Positions 19,580 through 29,323 of a stretch of DNA of 63,328 nucleotides are shown piece after piece. The notes beneath the pieces were generated by a model, which was given only the letters and a program-made list of their open reading frames with translations, was not told where the DNA came from and searched no databases. The DNA comes from Candidatus Fermentibacterota bacterium (GTDB lineage: Bacteria; Fermentibacterota; Fermentibacteria; Fermentibacterales; JCC-6). Location of the stretch: positions 1 through 63,328 of the forward strand of contig JAUVIR010000006.1 in assembly GCA_030592645.1 (NCBI GenBank). Reading direction: 5' to 3'. Position 1 is the stretch's first letter. Every line of letters starts with the position of its first letter. A program made the translations under genes and the position numbers.

Positions 19580-19873
19580 ATGGGCCGTTCATTAAAGAAG
19601 GGTCCCTATATTGAAGAGAAGCTGGCTTTGAAGGTCAGTAAGATGGAAGCTTCTGGAGAGAAGAGAATCATACAAACCTGGTCCAGAAGATCCACCATCC
19701 CTCCTGAATTCGTGGGACATACATTCGCAGTTTATAACGGACGCAAATTCGTACCAGTTTATGTAGTTGAGAATATGGTCGGTCACAAGCTTGGGGAGTT
19801 TGCTCCCACAAGGACATTCCGCGGACATCGGGAATCCGGCTCATCTGGGAAAAAGAAGCAGGCTAAGGTTTAG
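19580..19873 (+). CDS. rpsS: 30S ribosomal protein S19
   Basis: S19 lies in the 30S head and binds near S13. The 97-residue product has [15 protein letters not shown] at the start and the signature [21 protein letters not shown] in the end of rplB precedes the start; only two bases separate the genes. Confidence 0.96.
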   Translation: MGRSLKKGPYIEEKLALKVSKMEASGEKRIIQTWSRRSTIPPEFVGHTFAVYNGRKFVPVYVVENMVGHKLGEFAPTRTFRGHRESGSSGKKKQAKV

Positions 19874-19884
19874 GGAGGGAATGA

Positions 19885-20256
19885 ATGAAGGCAATAGCCA
19901 GAGCAAGATTTGTTAAAGTTCCCCCCCGCAAGGCAAGGTACATCGCGGATCTGATCCGCGGCAAGACGGTTAACCAGGCTTTATCAATTCTGATGACAGT
20001 TCCACGGAACGCATCACGAATTATCGAGAAGACTCTGGATTCCGCCGTCGCCAACGCCATTGTGAAGGCGGAGGGAGAGCGACTCGATGTGGATGAACTG
20101 GTTGTCCAGAATGTCATCGTCGACGAAGGTCCCACCAGGATGACCTGGAGACCGAGAGCTCGAGGCAGAGCGACCAGAATCAGACATAGAACAAGTCATA
20201 TAGCAGTTACGGTTGTCAATACTGATAAGACAGCCGAACAGGGACGAGAGGAGTAG
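19885..20256 (+). CDS. rplV: 50S ribosomal protein L22
   Basis: L22 forms part of the exit-tunnel constriction. The 123-residue product has ARARFVKVPPRKARYIADLIRG and the tunnel-loop segment PTRMTWRPRARGRATRIRHR near the C-terminus. GGGAGG precedes ATG 19885. Its stop is one base before rpsC. Confidence 0.95.
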   Translation: MKAIARARFVKVPPRKARYIADLIRGKTVNQALSILMTVPRNASRIIEKTLDSAVANAIVKAEGERLDVDELVVQNVIVDEGPTRMTWRPRARGRATRIRHRTSHIAVTVVNTDKTAEQGREE

Positions 20257-20257
20257 T

Positions 20258-20920
20258 ATGGGGCAGAAAACAAATCCTATCGGCCTCCGTCTCGGTATCA
20301 GCCGCGGCTGGGATTCCACATGGTTTGCCAGGGGCAGGAAGTATGCCGAGTATCTGAAAGAAGATGCCGATATACGCCGATACCTGGGTTCAAGACTGGA
20401 AAAAGCCAGGGTTTCCCGGATTGAGATATTCAGGAAACCGCAGGAAGTGGAAGTAGCGATCTGGACCGCGCGTCCGGGTCAGGTTATCGGAAGCAAGGGT
20501 TCCAATATCGACAGGATAACCAATGAACTGAAGATACTGGTCGGCGGGAAAACCGTTAGAACCAAAGTTCAGGAAATAAGAAAAGACAGGTGCGACGCTA
20601 CACTTGTCGCTGACAAGATAGCCCGTCAGATAGAAGGCCGGGTTTCTGTCAGAAGAGCAATGAGGATGGCTATCCGGGATGCGATAACAGATGGTGCTGA
20701 AGGAATCAAAGTATCATGTGCCGGAAGGCTCGGCGGTGCGGAAATGTCCAGGGTCAATACCTATCATGAGGGCAGAGTCCCGCTTCATACCCTGAGGGCG
20801 GATATTGATTTCTCCAGGGATGTCGCAATGACTACATACGGAACCGTCGGAGTCAAGGTCTGGATATACAAAGGTGAAGTACATGAGATGCCGATATCCG
20901 GTCCTGTGGATAGCAGGTGA
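20258..20920 (+). CDS. rpsC: 30S ribosomal protein S3
   Basis: S3 lines the mRNA entry channel and has helicase-associated residues. ATG 20258 yields MGQKTNPIGLRLGI, the universal S3 N-terminus, with GAGAGGAG upstream; the earlier frame opening at 20213 is inside rplV. The 220 residues include the KH domain (RPGQVIGSKGSNIDRI) and the C-terminal signature (VSCAGRLGGAEMSR). Confidence 0.96.
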   Translation: MGQKTNPIGLRLGISRGWDSTWFARGRKYAEYLKEDADIRRYLGSRLEKARVSRIEIFRKPQEVEVAIWTARPGQVIGSKGSNIDRITNELKILVGGKTVRTKVQEIRKDRCDATLVADKIARQIEGRVSVRRAMRMAIRDAITDGAEGIKVSCAGRLGGAEMSRVNTYHEGRVPLHTLRADIDFSRDVAMTTYGTVGVKVWIYKGEVHEMPISGPVDSR

Positions 20921-20926
20921 TCAGCG

Positions 20927-21346
20927 ATGTTGATGCCTAAAAGAACTAAGTACAGAAAGCAGCACCGTGGCCGTATGAGAGGCAGAGCCAAAGGCGGCAG
21001 TACCGTATCCTTTGGTGAGTATGGATTGCAGGCACTTGAGCCGGGCTGGATTACCAGCGCTCAGATAGAAGCGGCCAGAGTCGCGCTTACAAGGCATGTC
21101 AAAAGAGGCGGTAAGGTCTGGATCAGAGTGTTTCCGGATAAACCCGTTACTTCAACTCCTGCCGAAACCCGTATGGGTAAAGGTAAGGGCGCGGTTGATC
21201 ACTGGGTTGCTGTTGTAAAACCGGGAAGAGTGATGTTCGAGCTTGAAGGAGTTCCGGTTGAACTGGCAAAGTCCGCAATGAGGCTTGCCGGGCACAAGCT
21301 GCCCATCAAGACCAGATTTATGGTTCGGGATAAGGAGGATCTGTAG
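20927..21346 (+). CDS. rplP: 50S ribosomal protein L16
   Basis: L16 contacts the elbow of A-site tRNA. ATG 20927 gives [15 protein letters not shown], matching the MLxPKR start of the family, and AGGTGA is 6 bases upstream. ATG 20933 is an alternative. The 139 residues include [19 protein letters not shown]. Confidence 0.95.
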   Translation: MLMPKRTKYRKQHRGRMRGRAKGGSTVSFGEYGLQALEPGWITSAQIEAARVALTRHVKRGGKVWIRVFPDKPVTSTPAETRMGKGKGAVDHWVAVVKPGRVMFELEGVPVELAKSAMRLAGHKLPIKTRFMVRDKEDL

Positions 21347-21565
21347 ATGAAAACCCACGAGCTTCGTTCGATGAGCCTTGAGGAACTTGAAGAGCATGCT
21401 CGGGAGCTCAGGCAGGAAATCTTCAACCTCAGGTTCCGCAGAACTACCCAGCCGCTGGATAACCCCCTTCAGATCAGGATCACCCGGAAAAATCTAGCCA
21501 GAACACTCACTGTTATAAGAGAATTTGATCTGGGATTGGTTTCGGGGACCGGGGAAGGAAGATAG
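21347..21565 (+). CDS. rpmC: 50S ribosomal protein L29
   Basis: L29 is a two-helix protein near the exit tunnel. The 72 residues include the L29 signature [18 protein letters not shown]. It begins immediately after the rplP stop, with GGAGGA overlapping the end of that gene. The C-terminal tail ([13 protein letters not shown]) is slightly longer than the E. coli form. Confidence 0.94.
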   Translation: MKTHELRSMSLEELEEHARELRQEIFNLRFRRTTQPLDNPLQIRITRKNLARTLTVIREFDLGLVSGTGEGR

Positions 21566-21566
21566 T

Positions 21567-21830
21567 ATGGCCGAAGCAAGAAAAGGAAGTAGAAGAGTTC
21601 TTACCGGAACCGTGATCTCCAGCGCCATGGACAAAACGGTTGTTGTGGAGGTTGTATCCATCAAGGCACATCCGGTTTACAAAAAACGCTACCGAACAAC
21701 AAAAAAATACTACGTCCACGATGAAGAGAATCAGTGCAACGCGGGAGACAAAATTTCGATATCCGAAACACGACCTCTCTCGAAAACCAAGCGCTGGCGT
21801 GTTCTCGATATTGTGGAACGGGCACGATAG
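21567..21830 (+). CDS. rpsQ: 30S ribosomal protein S17
   Basis: S17 is a primary 16S rRNA-binding protein of the body. ATG 21567 gives [25 protein letters not shown] is upstream. The 87-residue OB-fold protein has [10 protein letters not shown] and the signature [18 protein letters not shown]. Confidence 0.95.
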   Translation: MAEARKGSRRVLTGTVISSAMDKTVVVEVVSIKAHPVYKKRYRTTKKYYVHDEENQCNAGDKISISETRPLSKTKRWRVLDIVERAR

Positions 21831-21842
21831 GAGGAATCGGCG

Positions 21843-22208
21843 ATGATTCAGCAGGAAACAAAACTGAAAGTTGCGGACAATTCAGGTGCCCGGACTGTGC
21901 AGTGTATCAGGGTTCTCGGGGGTACAAGGCGCAGATACGCATCCATCGGAGATGTTATAGTCGTCACTGTAAAGGATGCCCTGCCTGATGGCGCAGTCAA
22001 GGCTAAAGAGGTGCGAAGGGCAGTTGTTGTCCGGGTTAAGAAAGAGTTGAACAGGAAGGATGGAACATCCGTCCGATTCGGAGACAACGCAGCGGTCATA
22101 CTGGATGAAGCCTACCAGCCGGTCGCTACCAGGATATTCGGACCTGTTGGACGCGAATTGAGGGAGCACTTCATGAAAATAGTATCCCTGGCTCCGGAGG
22201 TGATCTGA
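21843..22208 (+). CDS. rplN: 50S ribosomal protein L14
   Basis: L14 lies at the subunit interface and is the target of the silencing factor RsfS in other bacteria. The 121 residues start [17 protein letters not shown] and include [13 protein letters not shown] and the end region [23 protein letters not shown]. Its TGA overlaps the rplX ATG by one base. Confidence 0.96.
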   Translation: MIQQETKLKVADNSGARTVQCIRVLGGTRRRYASIGDVIVVTVKDALPDGAVKAKEVRRAVVVRVKKELNRKDGTSVRFGDNAAVILDEAYQPVATRIFGPVGRELREHFMKIVSLAPEVI

Positions 22209-22525
22209 TGCATGTCAGAAAGGGAGACAAAGTACGTGTCCTGACCGGAGCGGAAAGGGGCAAAGAAGGTAAGGTCCTTAAAGTATTCACTCAGAAGAAA
22301 CGTGCTATCGTTGAGGGTCTGAACCTTATTAAGAGGAGTACACGGCCTTCTTCGCGCAATCAGCAGGGAGGGATCATAGAGAAGGAAGCTGCCATGCATC
22401 TTTCCAATCTGCATGTGGTATGCCCCGGTTGCGGGGAAGCTGCCGGTATTAGGCGGATCAGAGATGAAGAAGGCAGGCTTCAGCGGCACTGCAAGTCGTG
22501 CAACGAAACAATATCAACCGGTTAG
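22208..22525 (+). CDS. rplX: 50S ribosomal protein L24 with zinc ribbon
   Basis: L24 initiates 50S assembly. The 105-residue product has the KOW motif near the start (KGDKVRVLTGAERGKEGKV) and the SNLHVVCPGCG C-terminal segment. Four Cys in two CxxC pairs (CPGC and CKSC) form a probable zinc ribbon, as in many non-proteobacterial L24 proteins. The ATG shares its A with the rplN stop codon. Confidence 0.94.
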   Translation: MHVRKGDKVRVLTGAERGKEGKVLKVFTQKKRAIVEGLNLIKRSTRPSSRNQQGGIIEKEAAMHLSNLHVVCPGCGEAAGIRRIRDEEGRLQRHCKSCNETISTG

Positions 22526-22535
22526 GAGGTGACCA

Positions 22536-23096
22536 GTGAGAACGTTGCCAAGACTAGAGAAACTTTACGTAGATGAACTGCGGGATAAGATGAAAAAACG
22601 TTTTGAATACGATAACGTTAACAGAATACCCCGCCTTCAGAAAGTCGTAATAAACATGGGGCTCGGCAGAGAAGCCATGGATAACGCGAACAATATGAAG
22701 AACGCGACTGCGCAGCTTGCTACCATTACTGGTCAGCTGCCGGTGATTGCAAAGGCTAAGAAATCAGTTGCAGGATTCCGTCTTAGAGAGGGAACACCCA
22801 TCGGAACATTCGTCACTTTAAGAGGTGACAGAATGTGGGAATTCCTTGACAGACTCATTACATTTTCCATACCTCAGGTAAGGGATTTCAGGGGTCTTTC
22901 CCCAAGAGGGTTCGACGGGCACGGCAACTACAATTTCGGTGTCGAGGAACAGGCTATTTTTCCCGAGATCAATGTAGACAGTATTGATAAATTCAGGGGA
23001 ATGAACATAACCATCGTAACAGACGCATCCACGGATGAGGAAGGCCTTGAGCTTCTGAAGCTCATAGGCATGCCTTTCCGCACGAGTTCGCGTTAG
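22536..23096 (+). CDS. rplE: 50S ribosomal protein L5
   Basis: L5 binds 5S rRNA and contacts P-site tRNA. The gene starts at GTG 22536, with GGAGGTGA just upstream. The 186-residue protein carries the L5 signature region [14 protein letters not shown] and the C-terminal segment [15 protein letters not shown]. It is followed by the zinc-form rpsN. Confidence 0.95.
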   Translation: MRTLPRLEKLYVDELRDKMKKRFEYDNVNRIPRLQKVVINMGLGREAMDNANNMKNATAQLATITGQLPVIAKAKKSVAGFRLREGTPIGTFVTLRGDRMWEFLDRLITFSIPQVRDFRGLSPRGFDGHGNYNFGVEEQAIFPEINVDSIDKFRGMNITIVTDASTDEEGLELLKLIGMPFRTSSR

Positions 23097-23113
23097 CAGG
23101 GGGTGGAGATAAA

Positions 23114-23299
23114 TTGGCTAGAAAAGCTCTTGTAGAAAAACAGAAAAGAACCCCCAAGTTCAAAGTCAGGAAGTACAATCGGTGCTGTATCTGCGGGCGT
23201 CCGAGGGGATACTTGAGGAAATATGGTATTTGTCGTATCTGTTTCCGGGATATGGTCAACAGTGGCCTTGTTCCCGGCGTACGCAAGGCAAGCTGGTAG
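23114..23299 (+). CDS. rpsN: 30S ribosomal protein S14, zinc-binding type
   Basis: S14 is a head protein near the A site. TTG 23114 gives [19 protein letters not shown], with GGGGGTGGAG upstream. At 61 residues it is the short type, with [20 protein letters not shown] supplying the four zinc ligands. The position between rplE and rpsH is standard. Confidence 0.94.
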   Translation: MARKALVEKQKRTPKFKVRKYNRCCICGRPRGYLRKYGICRICFRDMVNSGLVPGVRKASW

Positions 23300-23310
23300 G
23301 GAGGCGAAAT

Positions 23311-23706
23311 ATGTCAATGACAGATCCAATAGCGGATATGCTTACCCGGATTAGGAATGCTTCCCGGGCAGAACATAAGATAGTTGATATCCCTGCTTCG
23401 AAGCTGAAAACTTCTATAGCAAGGACACTTTACAATAAAGGGTTCATCAGGGGTTTCAGAAGAATGGAGGATGGGAAACAGGGCATACTGAGAGTCTACC
23501 TCGCATTCACAAATGATCAACCTCTGATCGTTGGGATCAAGAGAATATCTAAACCTGGCTGCAGGGTATACGCTGATGCTGCCAATCTTCCCAGAGTAAT
23601 GGGCGGACGCGGGATCGCTGTTCTTACAACTCCCAGAGGCGTTTTGACCGACGCTGAGGCAAGGAAACAGCACGTGGGCGGCGAAGTACTGCTCCACGTC
23701 TGGTAA
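23311..23706 (+). CDS. rpsH: 30S ribosomal protein S8
   Basis: S8 binds the central domain of 16S rRNA and represses the spc operon in E. coli. ATG 23311 gives MSMTDPIADMLTRIRNASRA; the frame is open upstream into rpsN but GGGAGG at 23299-23304 supports this start. The 131 residues end in the family signature with GIAVLTTPRGVLTDAEARK. Confidence 0.95.
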   Translation: MSMTDPIADMLTRIRNASRAEHKIVDIPASKLKTSIARTLYNKGFIRGFRRMEDGKQGILRVYLAFTNDQPLIVGIKRISKPGCRVYADAANLPRVMGGRGIAVLTTPRGVLTDAEARKQHVGGEVLLHVW

Positions 23707-23720
23707 GGAGAGGTAAGAGT

Positions 23721-24263
23721 ATGTCACGAATAGGCAGATTACCCATCCCTGTACCCGAAAAGGTTACAGTGACAAGTAAAAAGAACGTAATCACAACGAA
23801 AGGACCGAAGGGCGAGATGAACCTGACAGTCCCCCCGGGGATCAAGGTTGTTATCGGTGATGAGATAGTACTATCACGAAAAGGTGACACTAAAGAACTT
23901 GCCATGCTTCATGGAACAACCAGAGCCCATCTTGCCAACCAGATCAAGGGAGTTTCCCAGGGGCACAGCAAAGCTCTGATCGTTCACGGCAAAGGATATC
24001 AGGGCGAAGTCAAAGGTAAGATTCTTGAAATGCAGCTTGGGTTTTCACATAAAGTACTTTTCGAGATCCCCGGCGGTCTTGAGATCATCATAAAACCAGG
24101 ACAGAACACCTTTACGATTACCGTAAACGGTATCAGCAAGCATCTGGTCGGCGCCTTCTGCGGAGAACTGTATAAGATTAAAAAAGTAGAACCGTACAAT
24201 CTTATCGGATTCCGCTACTCTGATCAGCTTGTTAAGCGCAAAGCTGTTAAAACAATAACCTAG
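23721..24263 (+). CDS. rplF: 50S ribosomal protein L6
   Basis: L6 lies near the sarcin-ricin loop. The 180 residues start MSRIGRLPIPVPEKV and contain the two L6 repeats with GKGYQGEVKGKILEMQLG. The C-terminal consensus differs slightly at PYNLIGFRYSDQLVKRK, where PYKGKGIRY is common. Confidence 0.95.
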   Translation: MSRIGRLPIPVPEKVTVTSKKNVITTKGPKGEMNLTVPPGIKVVIGDEIVLSRKGDTKELAMLHGTTRAHLANQIKGVSQGHSKALIVHGKGYQGEVKGKILEMQLGFSHKVLFEIPGGLEIIIKPGQNTFTITVNGISKHLVGAFCGELYKIKKVEPYNLIGFRYSDQLVKRKAVKTIT

Positions 24264-24283
24264 TGTTAGGAGGAGACTGAAAA

Positions 24284-24646
24284 ATGGCTAAGTTAACCAG
24301 AAAGCAGCGCCTCCGACGTCGACACTTCCATATAAGGAAGAGACTGTCTGGAACGGCCGAAAAGCCAAGGCTGCTTGTCAGAAGATCCTTAAAGCATATA
24401 GAAGCAAGTTTCATTGATGATCTGACGGGTGAGACCCTGCTCACACTGACCACCAAATCAGGCAGTTTCTCTACTGTTAAAAAGGAGAGTAAATGTGAAC
24501 AGGCTTCCAGACTCGGCAAACTTCTTGCCGATAGAGCTAAGGAAAAGGGTATAGAAGAAGCTGTCTTTGACCGTGGTGGACATGCATATCACGGTAGAGT
24601 AAAAGCACTGGCGGAAAATGCCCGCAAAGCCGGCCTCAGGTTATAG
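24284..24646 (+). CDS. rplR: 50S ribosomal protein L18
   Basis: L18 binds 5S rRNA together with L5. The 120-residue product has the [20 protein letters not shown] start and the C-terminal [24 protein letters not shown] signature split over residues ~92-118. TAGGAGGAG precedes ATG 24284. Confidence 0.95.
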   Translation: MAKLTRKQRLRRRHFHIRKRLSGTAEKPRLLVRRSLKHIEASFIDDLTGETLLTLTTKSGSFSTVKKESKCEQASRLGKLLADRAKEKGIEEAVFDRGGHAYHGRVKALAENARKAGLRL

Positions 24647-24663
24647 AAGGGACAGTCATTAAA

Positions 24664-25221
24664 TTGGATAGAACAAAGAATAAGAAGGACAGATCGAATC
24701 AGAAACAGAAGCAGAAGGTTTCAAAACTTGAAGAAGCTGGACTGATCGACAGACTCATTGCCGTAAACAGAGTAGCAAAGGTTACTAAGGGCGGCAGAAA
24801 CTTCGGATTCAACGCAATTGTTGCGGTTGGTGACGCCAAAGGAAAAGTTGGAGTTGGGCTGGGCAAAGCGACTGAATTGCCGGAGGCGATAAGGAAAGCG
24901 CAGGATTGTGCGCGAAAGAGCATGATCAGCATCCCGCTGACAGATAACAGAACTATTCCTCATAAGATTCTGGGCAGACATGGAGCGGGAAAGGTCATGC
25001 TCCGTCCGGCCAGTTCCGGTACAGGTGTTATTGCAGGATCCGCAGTCAGGGCAGTAATGGAATGCGCAGGGATAAAGGATGTGCTTACCAAATCCCAGGG
25101 CTCCAATAATCCTCATAACGTTGTCAAAGCTACCATGACGGGTCTTAGGGATCTTGTTTTGATCGACAGAGTCAGCGGATACCGGCAGGCGGCTGTGGCC
25201 AGAAGGGGAAATGATGGCTGA
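24664..25221 (+). CDS. rpsE: 30S ribosomal protein S5
   Basis: S5 acts in accuracy and mRNA unwinding at the entry channel. The start is TTG 24664, with GAAGGGACAG upstream; the Lys/Gln-rich N-terminus is longer than in E. coli. The 185 residues include [20 protein letters not shown] and [16 protein letters not shown]. The end overlaps rpmD by 11 bases. Confidence 0.95.
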   Translation: MDRTKNKKDRSNQKQKQKVSKLEEAGLIDRLIAVNRVAKVTKGGRNFGFNAIVAVGDAKGKVGVGLGKATELPEAIRKAQDCARKSMISIPLTDNRTIPHKILGRHGAGKVMLRPASSGTGVIAGSAVRAVMECAGIKDVLTKSQGSNNPHNVVKATMTGLRDLVLIDRVSGYRQAAVARRGNDG

Positions 25222-25402
25222 CAGGAAACTCAGAATAACCCAGATCAAAAGTGCGATCGGCCGCAAAGAAGTGCAGAAACGCACTCTTAAAGCTCTCGGA
25301 CTGAGAAGGCTGCATCAAACCGTTGTTCATCCTGACAGACCGGAAATACGCGGGATGGTAAACAGAGTATTTCATCTGCTAAAGGTCGAGGAGGTTGAAT
25401 AA
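25211..25402 (+). CDS. rpmD: 50S ribosomal protein L30
   Basis: A 63-residue large-subunit protein with [20 protein letters not shown] followed by the [20 protein letters not shown] signature region. ATG 25211 or the adjacent ATG 25214 could start it. It overlaps rpsE and shares one base with rplO, so the three genes are probably translationally coupled. Confidence 0.94.
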   Translation: MMADRKLRITQIKSAIGRKEVQKRTLKALGLRRLHQTVVHPDRPEIRGMVNRVFHLLKVEEVE

Positions 25403-25845
25403 TGAGACGCTTACAGCATCTGAGACCTGCCCGGGGAGCTACTAAGGCTTCTTCCAGGCGAGGTCGCGGACGGGGTAGCGGTACCGGCGGAACCAGCGGC
25501 AAAGGCCATAAGGGCCAGAGGGCCAGAAGCAGTATTCAGCCCTGGTTCGAAGGCGGTCAGATGCCTATTCAGAGACGTATGAGCCATAAGGGATTCAATA
25601 ATGCCCGTTTTGCAAAGACGTTTCAGATAGTCAATGTCGAGAATCTTGACAGATTTGCCGCGGACAGTGTTGTAACTCCGGATATACTGAAGGAAGCCGG
25701 ACTGGTTTCTTCCAGGTTCCGTCCCGTGAAGATCCTGGGAAGAGGAGAACTGAAGAAGGCACTGACCGTGTGCGCTCATTCATTCAGTTCCACTGCCGCA
25801 GAGATGATTGAATCCGCCGGGGGTTCGGTGGAGGTGCTTTCTTAA
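25402..25845 (+). CDS. rplO: 50S ribosomal protein L15
   Basis: L15 is a late assembly protein of the 50S subunit. The 147-residue product has the Gly/Arg-rich N-terminus RGRGRGSGTGGTSGKGHKG and ends with the family AEMIESAGGSVEVL. It overlaps rpmD and secY by one base each (TAATG). Confidence 0.95.
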   Translation: MRRLQHLRPARGATKASSRRGRGRGSGTGGTSGKGHKGQRARSSIQPWFEGGQMPIQRRMSHKGFNNARFAKTFQIVNVENLDRFAADSVVTPDILKEAGLVSSRFRPVKILGRGELKKALTVCAHSFSSTAAEMIESAGGSVEVLS

Positions 25846-27149
25846 TGCGCGGTTTTGAGAATATCCTGAAGATCCCGGAGCTTCGGAAGAAAATATTCTA
25901 TACTTTCCTCCTGCTTGCGGTTTACAGGGTAGGGGGTCACATACCGGTTCCGGGAATTGATGGTAGCGCTCTCAATGAAGCTTTCAGCGGGGGCGGCGGA
26001 TTGATGGGCATGTATGACCTGTTCGTAGGAGGAGCTCTCAGGAGGGCTTCCGTATTTGCCCTTGGTATAATGCCGTATATCTCAGCATCGATCATCATAC
26101 AGCTTCTGACATCGGTATTCCCCTATTTTGAGAGACTGAAGAAGGAGGGAGAAGCCGGACGCCAGAAAATAACGGAGATCACAAGGTACGGCACTGTACT
26201 CCTTGCCATGATACAGGGACTTGGTATTTCGCAGTACCTTATAGGTCTTAACGGCCAGGGGATGATGATTGTACCGCACCCGGGTCTCGCATTTACTATT
26301 CAGACAGTAGTAACGCTTATAACCGGTACTATATTCGTCATGTGGCTCGGTGAGCGGATAACGGAGCGGGGTATAGGCAACGGTATCAGCCTAATAATAT
26401 TCGCCGGGATCGTGGGCAGGCTTCCCGGAGCGCTGGTGTCCATTTATCAGGACGTGTTTGTACTACAGCAGACCGGTTTCATAACCGCTATCTTCCTTGG
26501 TATTTTCATGTTCGCGATTGTGGCATTTGTTGTCCTCATGACTGAATCACAGCGAAGGATACCAGTTACTTACGCCAAGCAGGTAAGGGGCAGGAAAGTC
26601 TACGGCGGTCAGAGTACCCATATCCCGCTGAGACTGAATACCGCCGGTGTCATACCGGTCATTTTTGCCCAGGCGTTTATGATGTTCCCAAGCAGCATAG
26701 CAATGTTCTTTCCCAATTCGGGGATAGATGTATGGGTTAATACGCATCTTGCGCCGGGAGGAGCCGTTTATATAACCATATACACACTCCTGATCATCCT
26801 GTTCGCATATGTCTATACGGCAATAACATTCAATCCGCAGGATCTCGCTGACAACATGAAAAAGTATGGAGGTTTCATACCCGGAAGAAAACCGGGTAAG
26901 AGTACTGCAAAATACATAGAGAAAGTACTTGTAAGGGTTACATTGCCCGGAGCGATCTTCCTCGCTGGTATAGCAGTTATGCCAATGCTCATGACCAGAC
27001 ACGCCAATGTGAACTTCATGTTCGGCGGTACCAGCCTGCTTATCGTTGTCGGGGTAGCCCTCGAGACGCTCAGGCAGATCGAGACGCATCTTCTCATGAG
27101 GCACTACGACGGATTTCTCAGTAAAGGCAAGATTAGAGGAAGAAGGTAA
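25845..27149 (+). CDS. secY: Preprotein translocase subunit SecY
   Basis: SecY is the protein-conducting channel. The 434 residues contain ten hydrophobic spans, the N-terminal signature GGHIPVPGID, the plug region and the cytoplasmic ribosome-docking loop (TESQRRIPVTYAKQVRGRK). Translation is coupled to rplO by TAATG. secE (1797) and secG (34882) are in the same window, so the whole SecYEG channel is encoded here. Confidence 0.97.
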   Translation: MRGFENILKIPELRKKIFYTFLLLAVYRVGGHIPVPGIDGSALNEAFSGGGGLMGMYDLFVGGALRRASVFALGIMPYISASIIIQLLTSVFPYFERLKKEGEAGRQKITEITRYGTVLLAMIQGLGISQYLIGLNGQGMMIVPHPGLAFTIQTVVTLITGTIFVMWLGERITERGIGNGISLIIFAGIVGRLPGALVSIYQDVFVLQQTGFITAIFLGIFMFAIVAFVVLMTESQRRIPVTYAKQVRGRKVYGGQSTHIPLRLNTAGVIPVIFAQAFMMFPSSIAMFFPNSGIDVWVNTHLAPGGAVYITIYTLLIILFAYVYTAITFNPQDLADNMKKYGGFIPGRKPGKSTAKYIEKVLVRVTLPGAIFLAGIAVMPMLMTRHANVNFMFGGTSLLIVVGVALETLRQIETHLLMRHYDGFLSKGKIRGRR

Positions 27150-27151
27150 GC

Positions 27152-27790
27152 ATGCGGATCACCTTCTTTGGACCACCGGGCTCCGGAAAGGGCACTCAGG
27201 CGGATAGAACATCCTCCTACTTCGGCCTGCAGCATATTTCAACAGGTATGCTTTTCAGAGAAGAGATCAACAGTGGTTCAGAGTTGGGGAAACGCATCCG
27301 TGAGATCGTGGAATCGGGACATCTTGTTGGTGATGAGATAGCAAATGAAGAGGTTTTTACCCGGATAGAAACCATCGATGACTTTCTTCTTGATGGTTAT
27401 CCTCGGAATCTGCAGCAGGCAGAATCTCTTGATGAATTCCTTGAGAGCACATGCAAACCCCTTTCCGGTGCTGTTTTTATCCGTATTTCAGATGAAGAGG
27501 TTATAGACAGGCTTACGGGAAGGCTTATTTGCGCCTGTTCGAATGGAAGCGGGAATGCAGACAGCGGCAATATCCACGAAGAAGGGGATATCTGTCCGGT
27601 GTGCGGAGAAGCTTTTGTGAAGCGCAGTGATGACAGATCGGAAGTTGTGAAAAACAGACTTCAGCAGTATCACAGCATCACAAAGTACCTTGAGGATTAC
27701 TACAGAAGCAGAATTCTTGTGATCGATGGTCTGGGCACCATAGATCAGGTGAACGAAAGAATAAGAAAAGAACTGCAGATATGGGCATAA
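27152..27790 (+). CDS. adk: Adenylate kinase
   Basis: It converts AMP plus ATP to two ADP. The 212 residues have the P-loop FFGPPGSGKGTQA (~5-17), the AMP-binding DGYPRN (~83) and a LID with four Cys (CAC...CPVC, ~127-155) that suggests a zinc-stabilised LID, although the first pair is spaced CxC instead of CxxC. It follows secY by two bases and overlaps map by 10 bases, the usual spc-operon order. Confidence 0.95.
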   Translation: MRITFFGPPGSGKGTQADRTSSYFGLQHISTGMLFREEINSGSELGKRIREIVESGHLVGDEIANEEVFTRIETIDDFLLDGYPRNLQQAESLDEFLESTCKPLSGAVFIRISDEEVIDRLTGRLICACSNGSGNADSGNIHEEGDICPVCGEAFVKRSDDRSEVVKNRLQQYHSITKYLEDYYRSRILVIDGLGTIDQVNERIRKELQIWA

Positions 27791-28524
27791 TAACCGGTGG
27801 TGATATAGATCTTATGAGGGAATCCGGAAGGATAGTCAGGCTTGCTCTTGACGAGATGATATCTTTCATTGAACCGGGAGTCTCTACAAAGGAGATAGAA
27901 GCAGTCGGCAGGAAAGTGATCGAAGCCGAGGGGGCCGAGCCATCGTTCCTTGGCTACAATGGTTATCCGGCAGCAGTGTGTGTCTCAATCAACAATGAGG
28001 TTGTACACGGTATTCCCTCCATTGCACGAAAAGTGATGGACGGAGATCTTGTCAGCATTGATGCTGGTGCCTTTAAGAACGGTTTTCATGGAGATGCCGC
28101 CGATACGGTGATTGTCGGGCTGGCAGATCCTCGGGCAATGCTTCTGGTCAAAACGGTTTACGAAGCCAGGGACAAGGGTATCGAAACCGCCAGACCTGGA
28201 AACACTCTGGGTGATATTGGTTCAGTTATTCAGGATCATGTGGAATCTCAGGGATTCAGTGTTGTCAGGGCGCTTGTGGGTCATGGTATTGGCAGAAAGC
28301 TGCATGAGCCGCCCCAGGTCCCTAATTTCGGTAGAGCCGGCAGGGGAATGAAGCTTGCAGAAGGTCTTACTATGGCAATCGAACCGATGATTAACATAGG
28401 TGGGTACAGAGTTAATACACTGCAGGATAACTGGACAGTCGTTACCGCTGATGGCAGCCTCTCAGCTCATGCTGAGCACTCTATCGTTGTACGCGGCTCC
28501 GAACCGCTGATATTGACGGCATGA
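27781..28524 (+). CDS. map: Methionine aminopeptidase type I
   Basis: It removes the initiator Met from nascent proteins. The 247-residue type I enzyme has the metal ligands in SIDAGAFKNGFHGDAADT, VGHGIGRKLHEPP, AIEPMINIG and AEHSIVV. It overlaps the end of adk, consistent with coupling. No N-terminal zinc-finger extension is present. Confidence 0.95.
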   Translation: MGIITGGDIDLMRESGRIVRLALDEMISFIEPGVSTKEIEAVGRKVIEAEGAEPSFLGYNGYPAAVCVSINNEVVHGIPSIARKVMDGDLVSIDAGAFKNGFHGDAADTVIVGLADPRAMLLVKTVYEARDKGIETARPGNTLGDIGSVIQDHVESQGFSVVRALVGHGIGRKLHEPPQVPNFGRAGRGMKLAEGLTMAIEPMINIGGYRVNTLQDNWTVVTADGSLSAHAEHSIVVRGSEPLILTA

Positions 28525-28574
28525 TGATAATTACCAATGATATGCGTTCTGTTACAATTTAGAGAGGATTAACA

Positions 28575-28793
28575 GTGGCTAAGAATGTTCCCAGAGATGG
28601 AACCGTAGTTGATACGCTGCCGAATTATCAGTGCCGTGTTGAACTGGATGGAATGAATGGACATGTGGCACTCTGCTACATATCAGGTAAGATGAGAATG
28701 AACAACATACGGATTCTGGTGGGTGACAGAGTAACGGTTGAACTCTCCCCATACGACCTGAACCGTGGCCGTATTACTTACAGGTATAAGTGA
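28575..28793 (+). CDS. infA: Translation initiation factor IF-1
   Basis: IF-1 occupies the A site during initiation. The product is 72 residues, the canonical length, as a single S1/OB domain with [18 protein letters not shown] and [25 protein letters not shown] in two parts. It starts at GTG 28575 with AGAGAGGATTAA upstream. It precedes rpmJ as in many bacteria. Confidence 0.95.
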   Translation: MAKNVPRDGTVVDTLPNYQCRVELDGMNGHVALCYISGKMRMNNIRILVGDRVTVELSPYDLNRGRITYRYK

Positions 28794-28803
28794 GGATCGA
28801 ACA

Positions 28804-28920
28804 ATGAAAGTACGCAGCTCAGTTAAAAAGATCTGTGAATACTGCAGAATTATACGAAGACGTGGTAAGGTTCTTGTAATCTGTTCGCGCAACCCGAAGC
28901 ACAAACAGAGACAGGGATAA
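28804..28920 (+). CDS. rpmJ: 50S ribosomal protein L36
   Basis: A 38-residue zinc protein starting [14 protein letters not shown]. The CxxC pair plus a later Cys and His ([14 protein letters not shown]) form the CCCH zinc site. ATG 28804 is preceded by GAGGATCGA. It lies between infA and rpsM, its standard site. Confidence 0.95.
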   Translation: MKVRSSVKKICEYCRIIRRRGKVLVICSRNPKHKQRQG

Positions 28921-28951
28921 ATAGAGATCAAGGTAATCATGGAGGTAATCA

Positions 28952-29314
28952 GTGGCAAGAATCGCAGGAATTGATCTTCCACCTAGAAAGCATATTCTAT
29001 ATGCACTACCATATATTTATGGAATAGGTCTGGCTTCCTCAAGAGATATTCTTGAGAAGGCGGGAATAGATTTCAATGTAAAAACAGATGATCTTACGGA
29101 AACAGAAGTAGCCGCTCTCAGAAAAGTCATCGATGCTGACTATAAGGTTGAAGGTGCATTGAGAGCGGAAGTAAATATGAACAAAAAGAGGCTGATGGAT
29201 ATCCGGTGCTATCGCGGGCTTCGGCATCGCAGAGGACTTCCGGTCCGAGGCCAGAGGACCCGCACAAACGCTCGAACCTGTAAAGGACCCAAATTCGGGC
29301 GTAAGAAACGTTAG
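28952..29314 (+). CDS. rpsM: 30S ribosomal protein S13
   Basis: S13 bridges the 30S head to the large subunit. The start is GTG 28952 ([19 protein letters not shown]), with GGAGG upstream. The 120 residues end in the family tail with [20 protein letters not shown]. Confidence 0.95.
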   Translation: MARIAGIDLPPRKHILYALPYIYGIGLASSRDILEKAGIDFNVKTDDLTETEVAALRKVIDADYKVEGALRAEVNMNKKRLMDIRCYRGLRHRRGLPVRGQRTRTNARTCKGPKFGRKKR

Positions 29315-29323
29315 GAGGCGGTT